A stretch of 64,000 nt of DNA from Bacillota bacterium (lineage in GTDB: Bacteria > Bacillota > Clostridia > Lachnospirales > Lachnospiraceae). This document shows positions 18,803-27,645 of this stretch, one piece after another (positions within the stretch are counted from its first letter, which is position 1; each line of letters begins with the position of its first letter). The notes under the pieces were generated by a model. The model saw only the letters and a list, made by a program, of their open reading frames with translations, searched no databases and was not told where the DNA came from. The stretch covers positions 806,001 to 870,000 of the forward strand of contig JAEWQV010000010.1 of assembly GCA_023399055.1 (NCBI GenBank), read 5' to 3'. Made by a program: the position numbers and the translations under genes.

Positions 18803-19493
18803 TTTTATAGCCTACCCCCCATACTGTTTTAATGAATTTAGGATTTTTAGATGGTTCATGTAGTTTCTCCCGTAAACGACCAATATGTGCCATTACGGTA
18901 TTGTTGTTATCTAAATATTTATCTCCCCATACCGCTTCAAATAATTCTTCCGAGGATACTACCTTGCCTCTATGTTCGCACAAATACCAAAGAATTGAAA
19001 ACTCAAGAGGGGTAAGGGTAATTTCTTTCCCAAACAAAGTACATATATGCGTATCTTTATTGATAACTAATCCCTTTATATCATATTCATTTATATCCGG
19101 TAAACATTTATCATTTACGTTATTATAGATCATATAACGGCGTAATTGTGTCTTTACCCTTGCTACGACCTCCAAAGGATTAAAGGGTTTCGTTATATAA
19201 TCATCCGCCCCCATGGTTAACCCCATAATCTTGTCCGTATCTTCCACCTTTGCTGTCAGCATAATAATTGGGAAGAAGGATTTTTCTCTGATTTTTTGAC
19301 AGATATGAAAACCACTAATATCCGGTAACATTACGTCTAAAATTGCTATATCCAATTTTGTGGTGGTAACGCATTGTAATGCTTCCATCCCTGTATAAAA
19401 CTTGTACACTGTGTACCCGTCATTTTTCAGATAGACTTCGATTAAATCTGCAATTTCCTTTTCATCGTCTACAATTAAAATACTTTCATTCAT
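18792..19493 (-). CDS. vanR: Response regulator VanR (OmpR/PhoB type)
   Basis: The receiver domain (1-120) has Asp53 in ILDVMLPDISG, acidic residues in LIVDDEKE and the conserved Lys in YITKPFNPLEV. The C-terminal winged helix (about 135-233) ends WGVGYKIEE. AGGGAGAGGG precedes the ATG. It is the first gene of the van cluster and should activate the vanG promoter and its own. Identity as VanR rests largely on the adjacent vanS-vanG-vanXY-vanT genes. Confidence 0.92.
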   Translation of the reverse strand: MNESILIVDDEKEIADLIEVYLKNDGYTVYKFYTGMEALQCVTTTKLDIAILDVMLPDISGFHICQKIREKSFFPIIMLTAKVEDTDKIMGLTMGADDYITKPFNPLEVVARVKTQLRRYMIYNNVNDKCLPDINEYDIKGLVINKDTHICTLFGKEITLTPLEFSILWYLCEHRGKVVSSEELFEAVWGDKYLDNNNTVMAHIGRLREKLHEPSKNPKFIKTVWGVGYKIEE

Positions 19494-19551
19494 GATTCCC
19501 TCTCCCTAAAATACAAAGCATTGTTTTATATTTTAAACAAAATCTAAAGAT

Positions 19552-19580
19552 ATTATATACGATATCTCAATAAAATCCAA
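19552..19580 (-). promoter_or_regulatory. Predicted promoter of vanRS
   Basis: On the minus strand TTGGAT (19575-19580) and TATAAT (19552-19557) are spaced by 17 bp, about 58 bp before the vanR start. The good match to sigma-A consensus suggests basal expression of the sensor system. No clear GTAAGAAT pair was seen here. Confidence 0.6.
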
Positions 19581-19621
19581 TAACAGGTATTTGCTACAAT
19601 CGTAATTTGATTTAACGGGAT

Positions 19622-19662
19622 GAAAAAAACCGTCCCACGATAAAGCTCCATGGGACGGATTT
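19622..19662 (-). terminator. Intrinsic terminator of the GH16 gene
   Basis: On the minus strand CCGTCCCA and TGGGACGG form an 8-bp GC-rich stem followed by seven T residues, about 65 bp after the GH16 stop and before the van cluster. Confidence 0.88.
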
Positions 19663-19726
19663 AACTTAATGCTGTAGTCTCTTTAATCAAATTTTATTAA
19701 GATTTTAAATGCTTACTTAAGCTCAA

Positions 19727-22700
19727 TTATTTAACTTTAATCTCTGTTTTTACAACTTTCTTTTTACCGCTATAGAGCGTTATTGTTGTTGTAATTACTG
19801 TTGTACCCTTACCAACTGCAGTAATTTTACCATTTTTATCAACGGTAGCTACCGACTTGTCAGAGGAAGAGTAGGTTACTGTTGCTCTACCCATTGCACT
19901 TTGTGATGCCGGGTCCGTAATTTTCTTAACTATTTCCAAAGAGAGTGGCAGTTCAATGTTTAATTGGGTTGACTTCTTCTTACTTGTTGTCAGAGATAAA
20001 GTAGTCGTTGCAGGCGCTACCTTAATCTGTTTTACAAGACTTGTGGTGTATCTTGCCTCCGCACTATCAAGCAAAATCACAAAGTCAGAGCCATAAAGAA
20101 CATTAAGCGTAATATACCCCTCGGCATCCACCACATATTTTGTGTTAAAAGGAAGTGTTTCCAGTTTGCCAGTATCTTTGTTGAAACCATAGAGATAAAC
20201 CTTAGTTGTTCCTGTTGTTTTCACAAGGTCACCAACATATACTTTAACCCCTGCCTGTGCTGGAAGTAATCCCTTATGATTAAGATGAATGACAACACCT
20301 TCTCCTAAGCTGCCTTTGCTATTTATTTCTTTCAAGAATTCTGCATCCTTTAGACCAACTCGCTCCAAATTAATAATAACATCAGCAAGTTTTTGCTTAG
20401 TAGTTGCAAGTAATTTAGCATCAAATGTCCAACTAAATACCGTTTTTCCATCCTTATCATTTATACTAATAACTAAATCTTTACCAGATTCTTTTATAGC
20501 CTGAAGTACCTCAAGGTCCAAAGTAACATTTGGAGTTTTATCGGTAGAACCTGTCGTAGTTTCTGGCATAGTAACCGCTATTATAATCTTTGAAACTTCT
20601 TTATCAGCTAAAGCTATCTCCAGTTCCTCTTGAGATACCGGTAGTTCAATTGAGTTATCAACCTTATTTATATCCTCTAAGGATAGTTCAATCTCTATCT
20701 TGCCCTTCTCGATTGGTGTTGGTGTAGGCGTTGTTGTAGGAGCAGGCGTTGGATTACCCGGGTTAATAGGAACACTATAAACCGTGATTACCTTTGTACC
20801 AGTTACACCGGAACCGTCCTGTGCTGCTGCTTTAACCGAAACTGTACCTACCTTGGTTGCCGTTAATAACCCACTTGTGCTGATGGTTGCTGCTCCTGTC
20901 CCATTCTCCACACTCCATACCACCAAGGCATTGGTTGCATTGTTTGGTAAAACCGTTGCATTCATCTGTAAACTATAGCCTTTCTCTACACTAGATAAAT
21001 TACTATTTACAGTGATTGACGCCACTTTAATCTCTTCCGGAGCAACAGCAGCAATCTTAAAGGAATCGGCAGACATTGTTGTGCCTTGATAGGTTACTGA
21101 TACAATAACATTCTGTTCCAAGGACATCTGTTCCAATGCAATAAAGTTAATAACTACTGTCCTGGTTGCTTCATTCCAACTGTAATTGCTGGCTGAAAGT
21201 ATATCTGCATTCCCACCGTTAACAGCTAATGTCAAAGCAAAATCTGTTAAAACCGGCGCAGTTGTTGGAACCTTATCGAGTAAAATGTTAATTGTTCCGT
21301 TGGTTGCAGTAACGTTTTCCAGCGTTGCAACAATTTCTTCTACTTCAATGGTAATTCCTGCTGTAACATTACTGAAAGCACTATCCTTATATAACTGGCT
21401 TCCAGTCTCAGCAATTGCTTTTATTTGATAATAGTAGGTTCCTGCTGTTAATCCATTATCTGTATAGGAATTAATTTCAGTAGTTCCAAGGAAAGTAAAA
21501 ATACCATTTATCCCTTCGGAACGATATACATTATATTTTACTGCATTGGCAACCTCATCCCAGGTTAATTCTACCGAATTAGTCTCTTCCTGCAGTATTG
21601 CACTTACATTCTGTGGTGTATCCAGTACAATCAATACTGGTTCATTTACCACTTCCCTGAACTGTATATTCGTAATATTTAAAGTATGTGGCTTCACATC
21701 AAATTCTGTACCACCAGCCAGGAATAAAACATAAAAGTCTGATTTTGCTCCAGGTGAAACTACAATTTCGTAGCTGTCCATTCCGGGCTTAATTGCGAGT
21801 GTCTGCTGTGCAGGTTGTGTACTCATCTCTACTACAAGACCACGATTATCCGTCACCGATGGATCATCATAGATAAGTTCTGCATCAAAGGACAGTTTAT
21901 ACTCTTTCCCTGCAAAGGTACTTATTCCAGATTTCTTTGCCTGCATGGACCAGAATTCCGGTCCTCCCCACTGTGAGGTTATCGTTGCTACAAAATCTAC
22001 GGTAAAACTATTATCATTACAGTTAACACTACCCTGATCTCCGTCACCAATCCAGGTAAACCAATCCCCTGTAAAGAGATTTTCACTTGCAGACCCTAAT
22101 ATCTTAAACGAAATATTAATTGCCTTATATCCGTCAGCCTTAATTGTAAAATTATACGTACCCGCTTGAGCTACTGCATTTTTATCAATGGTGATGGTAT
22201 TCTCTGCTTTATTCATAACAACAAATGAATTCACATTTTCGCCATTCATTGTTACAATAATAGGTTTCTCTTCCCAAACACTATTTTCGGTATAATTTAA
22301 TACAATATCACTCCCTAAAATCACTGCTTGAGATAATGAAATTGCAGGAAGTTGTATTGCTTCAACCTGTTCCGGTGTAGCCGCATATAGTTTTACGTTA
22401 TCAAAATAAATGCTATGTGGTCCAACATTCGGGAAGTCCTCCAGACATCCATTTACGTTACCCATCATGAATAGTATGGAGGCTGCTTTTGAAGCTGCAA
22501 CACCTCTAAAAGTAATATAATAGGTATCTGTATCAGTGGTTAAATTAACAATAGTTTGGGATGGCGTTCCTAAGCTGCCAAACTCTAATTGAATAGGACG
22601 ATTAATAGAGGCGGAGGCGTCGAATTGAAGGATATAATATTCACTTGCTTCAACCTCAATATTCGATTGCTTAAATTGGCTATCCCAATTATTCTTTTCG

Positions 22701-25618
22701 GTACTCACTATATTAATTACTGCTTTACCATTTTCCGCTGCTGCTGTACCGTTTACAACATTCCAGTCTGCGAACCAAGAAGTCCATCCATCCAGATTAG
22801 TTTCAAAGGTTCCGTTGGTGATAAGATTACCGGATGCTTCTAAAATAATCTGCGTAATTGCTTTCGTCGTTGCATAACCTGCTGCATCAAATTTGATGGA
22901 GTAGTTACCTGCAACAGGCAGAGCATTGCTTGCAATTGTTAATGTATTATTACCATTAACCGTTACATCACTACTATTAATAGCAGTACCATTCACATAA
23001 GTGGTTGTAAGCTTAGATGCCCAATTTTCATCATTGTATTTAATTACAACTGGCGTTCCTTCTTTCACATTACCCGCTGATGCTACCCCTGCTGGTTTAG
23101 CATGACCTTCAGGTATATCAATTTTGGAACCATCCACTTCCACATCAATACTGTCAATAGAGAAGTCGTATACACCTTCACCAATACCAAAGTACATAGA
23201 TAATTTCCCAGTTTTGTCACCACTTGGCTTATATTCTATACTTACTGTATTGCCACCAGCTTTAAATTCATAATCTTTTTGTACTCCATCCGGTGTCTCA
23301 ATCTTAATTGTCTTATCCTTACTACCATTTAAATGCACTGTAAACTTATATGGAACCCCTCCCACAAAGGACATGGAAGAACTCTGAACACCAACACAAT
23401 AGAAGGTAGGATTCGCTCCTATTACAGAATGTACATTGAGAACACCATTTGTAACGTTATGGTCTTGATATCCTGCATTCTCGGACCAGATATTCCAACC
23501 ATCTGCTCCATTGTAGAAGTCTCCATTGTATAAAGGCCAGAAATCTACTTTGGACCAATCCATATTATTGTTACTGGTTCTTACCAGGGACACATTATCC
23601 AGATACACGGTATTATTACCGGTTACTATATCTAATACCGCTTCTGAATCTGTAACTCCTGTTTGCATTGTGAAATTAAAGGTATAAGGTTGCGATTTAT
23701 AACTGTTATCGATAGCAATCGTTTCTTCTGCATAAATAATGGTTCCATTTTTGCTTACTAATTTAACTGTTATGTCCCCATCTGCTACAGCTTTTGCATC
23801 CAATGAAACTTTATAGGAATCGCCACTCAACAAGTTCATGCCATATTGCAAAACTTTTGAACTCTCAGTAGAACCAACCACCTTCAACTCGCGTGATTGC
23901 TTTTCTACGCTAATATTTGCATCAGAAGCATGCCAGAAATAATATCTATTCTTGCCCTGATCAAAGGTACCATTATACACATGATTACCATTTCCAAGAG
24001 GGGACTTGGCAGCATCTTCTTCTATTGTAGGGGTTAATCCAGTACATATTACAGAGAAGTTTTTGAAATAACATGCTCCGGTTGTTTGTCCCAGATTAAA
24101 TTCGATTCGACCTGTTGCATCCGTCTTGGTTGCCATATCAAAAACATAGGTATAACTTTTCCAGTCCGGAGTTAAATCCACTGTATAAGTATCGGAATAG
24201 GCAGGATATCCACCGATATTGCCATACTTTGCTGCCAGTGATTTAGAGGCATCCGCTTTTGCATCAAAGGTCAATATATAACGATATCCCTTTGTTAGCG
24301 GAACATTGTGAATTATTTGAACACTGTAATTTTGGTCGCCGCCGGCCGATACATCCACTTTTAGGGTATCGTCAGTTACGCTTTTTGCCGCTGCCCCATT
24401 AAGCATTGTAGATAGATACCAAGCTCTCGCTGGTTCTGACGGATAGTTGGAAGTTGTTTTTATTTCGGATAATGCAGAGTCAACAAAGTTTGTTACATTG
24501 ATTTCTCCTGATACAAGATGATCATCTGCTTCGTCCACCGGTTTAACAACTTGACCTTCCATCAAAGCATAATCTGCTATTTCGCCTGTAGCAGAGTCCA
24601 CCAAGTCATATACTCTGACATAATCCACATCCATCCAGGCATTGTTCCAGGACTGACTTAATTGTCCACCATCAAAATTGCCGCCTACCGCAAGATTTAA
24701 TAACAAATAAAAATTCTCATCAAAAGGCGCTGGATATGTAAAATCTGTGGCATTATTTGCTGCGGTAGAATACCAGTTACTGGTAGTGTGGTATAATTGA
24801 TCATCCATATACCAACGCATCTCTCCTGGTAACCACTCAAGGGCATAAGTATGATATTCCATAACGGTAAAGTTTTCATCGTAGGCTATTGCTTCATTTG
24901 CCGGATTATAAGCGCCTCCACTGGACTTATTATTAGGCCATTGGCTTCCGAAATGAAGATTCCCCTCCATTACATTAGGTGTTCTTCCACGGATTTCCAT
25001 AATGTCAACTTCACCAGAAGCTGCCCAGGTACCATAGACATCTTCCGAAGGCATCATCCAAAACGCAGGCCATAAACCAGTGCTATTACCATCCGTCGCA
25101 TCACTGCCAATTTTTATTCTGGCTTCAATACGTCCATAGGTCTTCGCAAATTTTGTAGTCTTTTCACCACCGGGATTCGGGGAATCATCCATGGTCCACA
25201 GTCTGGTTGAGGTGTAACTTTTTCCGCCATAAAGCGGCTTTTCGCTATCTGTAAGTTTTCTTGCGGTTATTTTCAAGATACCATCCGATACCTTTGCATT
25301 TTCTCCATTCGTATAATATTCCAGTTCATTGTTACCCCAACCGTCGCCAGAATACTCGGCACCAGTACCAATCAAATAGCTCCATTTTGATTGATCCAGA
25401 GAGGTTCCATTAAACTCATCGCTCCAGGCGATTTCCCAGGTCCTTTCATCCTCCGCTGCACCCGATGTTATTTCTCTCGCCTCAACTGGGGTTGCTGCGT
25501 AATCCGAATCATCCACAGCAGCAGAAACTGTTTTTGGTGTAACCTCCGGCAGCATTGTCACCGTTAAAGCCACTGACATTGCTACTGCCCAAAATTTAGA
25601 CCATTTTCTTTTCTTCAC
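19727..25618 (-). CDS. Secreted multimodular GH16 beta-glucanase (laminarinase/licheninase type), 1963 aa
   Basis: GTG start after GGAGGTG. A signal peptide (about 1-33) leads to a GH16 domain (60-340) with the catalytic pair in GEVDIMEIRG (Glu203, Asp205, Glu208). The tail has five CBM4/9-like beta-sandwich regions (about 371-522, 546-679, 692-832, 929-1076, 1178-1319), two DUF1533-like spacers (850-925, 1085-1172), an FN3 domain (about 1336-1430), an Ig-like Big_2 domain (about 1535-1620), a Pro/Thr linker (near 1628), an unrecognised domain and a final Ig-like domain. The enzyme should cut beta-1,3- or mixed-linked glucan outside the cell. No LPxTG, SLH or dockerin was seen, so retention may rely on the Ig-like C-terminus. 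Module boundaries are approximate. Confidence 0.9.
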   Translation of the reverse strand: MKKRKWSKFWAVAMSVALTVTMLPEVTPKTVSAAVDDSDYAATPVEAREITSGAAEDERTWEIAWSDEFNGTSLDQSKWSYLIGTGAEYSGDGWGNNELEYYTNGENAKVSDGILKITARKLTDSEKPLYGGKSYTSTRLWTMDDSPNPGGEKTTKFAKTYGRIEARIKIGSDATDGNSTGLWPAFWMMPSEDVYGTWAASGEVDIMEIRGRTPNVMEGNLHFGSQWPNNKSSGGAYNPANEAIAYDENFTVMEYHTYALEWLPGEMRWYMDDQLYHTTSNWYSTAANNATDFTYPAPFDENFYLLLNLAVGGNFDGGQLSQSWNNAWMDVDYVRVYDLVDSATGEIADYALMEGQVVKPVDEADDHLVSGEINVTNFVDSALSEIKTTSNYPSEPARAWYLSTMLNGAAAKSVTDDTLKVDVSAGGDQNYSVQIIHNVPLTKGYRYILTFDAKADASKSLAAKYGNIGGYPAYSDTYTVDLTPDWKSYTYVFDMATKTDATGRIEFNLGQTTGACYFKNFSVICTGLTPTIEEDAAKSPLGNGNHVYNGTFDQGKNRYYFWHASDANISVEKQSRELKVVGSTESSKVLQYGMNLLSGDSYKVSLDAKAVADGDITVKLVSKNGTIIYAEETIAIDNSYKSQPYTFNFTMQTGVTDSEAVLDIVTGNNTVYLDNVSLVRTSNNNMDWSKVDFWPLYNGDFYNGADGWNIWSENAGYQDHNVTNGVLNVHSVIGANPTFYCVGVQSSSMSFVGGVPYKFTVHLNGSKDKTIKIETPDGVQKDYEFKAGGNTVSIEYKPSGDKTGKLSMYFGIGEGVYDFSIDSIDVEVDGSKIDIPEGHAKPAGVASAGNVKEGTPVVIKYNDENWASKLTTTYVNGTAINSSDVTVNGNNTLTIASNALPVAGNYSIKFDAAGYATTKAITQIILEASGNLITNGTFETNLDGWTSWFADWNVVNGTAAAENGKAVINIVSTEKNNWDSQFKQSNIEVEASEYYILQFDASASINRPIQLEFGSLGTPSQTIVNLTTDTDTYYITFRGVAASKAASILFMMGNVNGCLEDFPNVGPHSIYFDNVKLYAATPEQVEAIQLPAISLSQAVILGSDIVLNYTENSVWEEKPIIVTMNGENVNSFVVMNKAENTITIDKNAVAQAGTYNFTIKADGYKAINISFKILGSASENLFTGDWFTWIGDGDQGSVNCNDNSFTVDFVATITSQWGGPEFWSMQAKKSGISTFAGKEYKLSFDAELIYDDPSVTDNRGLVVEMSTQPAQQTLAIKPGMDSYEIVVSPGAKSDFYVLFLAGGTEFDVKPHTLNITNIQFREVVNEPVLIVLDTPQNVSAILQEETNSVELTWDEVANAVKYNVYRSEGINGIFTFLGTTEINSYTDNGLTAGTYYYQIKAIAETGSQLYKDSAFSNVTAGITIEVEEIVATLENVTATNGTINILLDKVPTTAPVLTDFALTLAVNGGNADILSASNYSWNEATRTVVINFIALEQMSLEQNVIVSVTYQGTTMSADSFKIAAVAPEEIKVASITVNSNLSSVEKGYSLQMNATVLPNNATNALVVWSVENGTGAATISTSGLLTATKVGTVSVKAAAQDGSGVTGTKVITVYSVPINPGNPTPAPTTTPTPTPIEKGKIEIELSLEDINKVDNSIELPVSQEELEIALADKEVSKIIIAVTMPETTTGSTDKTPNVTLDLEVLQAIKESGKDLVISINDKDGKTVFSWTFDAKLLATTKQKLADVIINLERVGLKDAEFLKEINSKGSLGEGVVIHLNHKGLLPAQAGVKVYVGDLVKTTGTTKVYLYGFNKDTGKLETLPFNTKYVVDAEGYITLNVLYGSDFVILLDSAEARYTTSLVKQIKVAPATTTLSLTTSKKKSTQLNIELPLSLEIVKKITDPASQSAMGRATVTYSSSDKSVATVDKNGKITAVGKGTTVITTTITLYSGKKKVVKTEIKVK

Positions 25619-25952
25619 AAAAACACCTCCATCTTACATTTTAGGAATCATAATTTGCAAGGTTTTATACGCATAATTACGACCCTCTTTATTATCTTAA
25701 TAATTTCCAAATATTGTAAGGTATCTAATTTTAAAAAGGTATCATTATTTACATTATGATTATGAAGAAATTCTCCAATTAATTAAAAAGTATCCCATTC
25801 TTATTTATTCATAGGATGCCCAGACTGTTGACAAAGCCAATTATTAAAAGAATCATATAAATATATGTGTGTATAAATAATCAATAGTATATTTTTATCC
25901 TTGCTTATGGTATTCTTTAATAAATTTGAATTTATAGAGGAGGAAATGATTT
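25619..25952. other. Divergent intergenic region
   Basis: This region holds the ribosome sites of GH16 (minus) and the VOC protein (plus) and, presumably, their promoters. The sequence is AT-rich; I see no gene, terminator or convincing operator. Confidence 0.5.
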
Positions 25953-26354
25953 ATGGTAACACCTTACATAGTGTTTAGTAAGCAATGTGAAGAAGCTATG
26001 AATTTGTACGAAAAAGTCTTTGATGGTCAGAATAAGAAAATAATACGATATAATGATTATGTTCCTGATGGAATAAAAGAAGATGTGAGTAACTATGTAC
26101 TTCATGGGACAATGGATTTTTATGACACTCAATTTACCTTTGCGGATGAGTTTTCTAAACCAGTTACTCCTGGAAGTATGGTATACCTGACTATAAATCC
26201 AAGCAGTGTGGATGAAGGAACAAAAATATATTATGAACTAAAAGAAAATGGCGAAGTATTACTTCCGGCAACTGAAACTTTTTATAGTCCATTACATGCA
26301 ACTGTCAAGGATAAGTTTGGTATTATGTGGAATATAATAGTAATTAACACTTGA
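25953..26354 (+). CDS. PhnB-like VOC-superfamily protein
   Basis: This 133-residue protein starts with the PhnB/glyoxalase-type pattern MVTPYIVFSKQCEEAMNLYEKVF and ends LHATVKDKFGIMWNI, matching the beta-alpha-beta-beta-beta fold of PhnB-like proteins of unknown function. GAGGAGG before the ATG supports the start. It is a single gene between GH16 and an AraC regulator, closed by a terminator. No catalytic function can be assigned. Confidence 0.82.
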   Translation: MVTPYIVFSKQCEEAMNLYEKVFDGQNKKIIRYNDYVPDGIKEDVSNYVLHGTMDFYDTQFTFADEFSKPVTPGSMVYLTINPSSVDEGTKIYYELKENGEVLLPATETFYSPLHATVKDKFGIMWNIIVINT

Positions 26355-26385
26355 ACAAATTCCAATTTAATAACGTAGATTTACT

Positions 26386-26411
26386 AAAGGCACGGAATTC
26401 CCCGTGCCTTT
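26386..26411. terminator. Intrinsic terminator after the VOC gene
   Basis: AAAGGCACGG pairs with CCGTGCCTTT around a 6-nt loop, in a position between convergent genes. Confidence 0.82.
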
Positions 26412-26540
26412 CATCTGTATAAATATCCTATTTTGGCATAATCCAAAATTCAATAAAATTCAAATATTAATTTGTCTGCCGTCTGAGCATCCTATTTTTA
26501 TTCATTAATAGGATGCCGCCTAATTTTTATTAAAAAGTAT

Positions 26541-27329
26541 TTAATTATTTTTGCTCCAGCGTTCTGATACAAACAGAGTCGGTGAGCATCCACAGAGTTT
26601 CTTAAAACATCTGGAGAAATGATAAATGTCATTAAACCCGCATAATCGTGCAATCTGACCAATCTGTAATGTTCCATTTACTAAAAGATATTTTGCTTTA
26701 TCAATTCGTGCATTAATTAACTCTACTTTTGGTGTTGTATGAAAAAACTTATGATAATAGGCGTAAACCTGACTCTTCTCCAGATTCAACGACTGACATA
26801 ACCGTTCTATAGACCAATCCTCTTCGCAGTAGGAGAGCATCTGCAAGCGCAGAGACTGAAACTCTGATAGTAGGGTGGTATTCACCGGAATATCTTGTAC
26901 CTTCGTCAGACATTTACGATCCAAATGAATTAACAGCTGTCTGATAAGTGCCTCTATCTGTAATTCGTAATGCAGTGGTTTCGTTAAATATTCTATCTGT
27001 ATATTTTTAATATACCAATTGATATCATCTATCCCCTCCGGATAAAAGATAGTATTCAATGGTATTTTAAACTGAATATCTAACCCCACTTCGGAAAAGA
27101 AATGCAAATAACTATTATAAAATTCATTAACAGCCTCATATCTTTGGGCAAATCCCGGGGTATATATAATACATGCGCCTGGTTTTGCAACGATTACTTC
27201 ACCATTTATCTCGAAATTCATTGGTGCCAGTATCAGTAAAAACAAATAACTTATACTTCCATTCGTCCGATTAATGATATCGTTATCTGGGTTGTGAACG
27301 TTATAACCACAATACTCTATATTATACAT
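26541..27329 (-). CDS. AraC-family transcriptional regulator beside GH51
   Basis: The N-terminal cupin-like sensor domain (about 1-150) is followed by two C-terminal helix-turn-helix motifs (EEDWSIERLCQSLNLEKSQVYAYYHK and QIGQIARLCGFNDIYHFSRCFKKLCGCSP). GGAGAATCTGCTG precedes the ATG. It is divergent from the GH51 arabinofuranosidase with a 316-bp intergenic region, so it probably activates that gene in response to arabinose or an arabino-oligosaccharide. Effector unknown. Confidence 0.85.
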   Translation of the reverse strand: MYNIEYCGYNVHNPDNDIINRTNGSISYLFLLILAPMNFEINGEVIVAKPGACIIYTPGFAQRYEAVNEFYNSYLHFFSEVGLDIQFKIPLNTIFYPEGIDDINWYIKNIQIEYLTKPLHYELQIEALIRQLLIHLDRKCLTKVQDIPVNTTLLSEFQSLRLQMLSYCEEDWSIERLCQSLNLEKSQVYAYYHKFFHTTPKVELINARIDKAKYLLVNGTLQIGQIARLCGFNDIYHFSRCFKKLCGCSPTLFVSERWSKNN

Positions 27330-27426
27330 CAGCAGATTCTCCTGTCATTACACGCTATTTCATAGTCATTATTTTTTCATTACACTTCTAACTACATTTC
27401 CTATTTTTATGTCTATTTCTATTTCC

Positions 27427-27522
27427 TCTCTATCTCTATCTCTATCTCTATCTCTATCTCTATCTCTATCTCTATCTCTATCTCTATCTCTATCTCTATC
27501 TCTATCTCTATCTCTATCTCTA
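27427..27522 (+). repeat. Hexanucleotide tandem repeat, 16 perfect copies of TCTCTA
   Basis: An uninterrupted (TCTCTA)16 array of 96 bp lies between the divergent AraC regulator and GH51 genes, 124 bp upstream of the GH51 start. Perfect long arrays mutate in length by slippage; six bases per unit is about 0.6 helical turn, so copy change would alter the spacing and phase of flanking sites. Confidence 0.97.
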
Positions 27523-27645
27523 ATTAAGTATATTAAAAAATCGGATAAAATGTCAAATATAACGGAAGAAAAATCATTTATTTAAAGTACTATAAAATGC
27601 TAAAATATCATATAAACACAATAAGAAAGGAATATTTATTTAACT

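Noticed and set aside
27427..27522. Possible CRISPR array
   Set aside because: The repeats are 6 bp with no spacers; it is a microsatellite and no cas gene is present.
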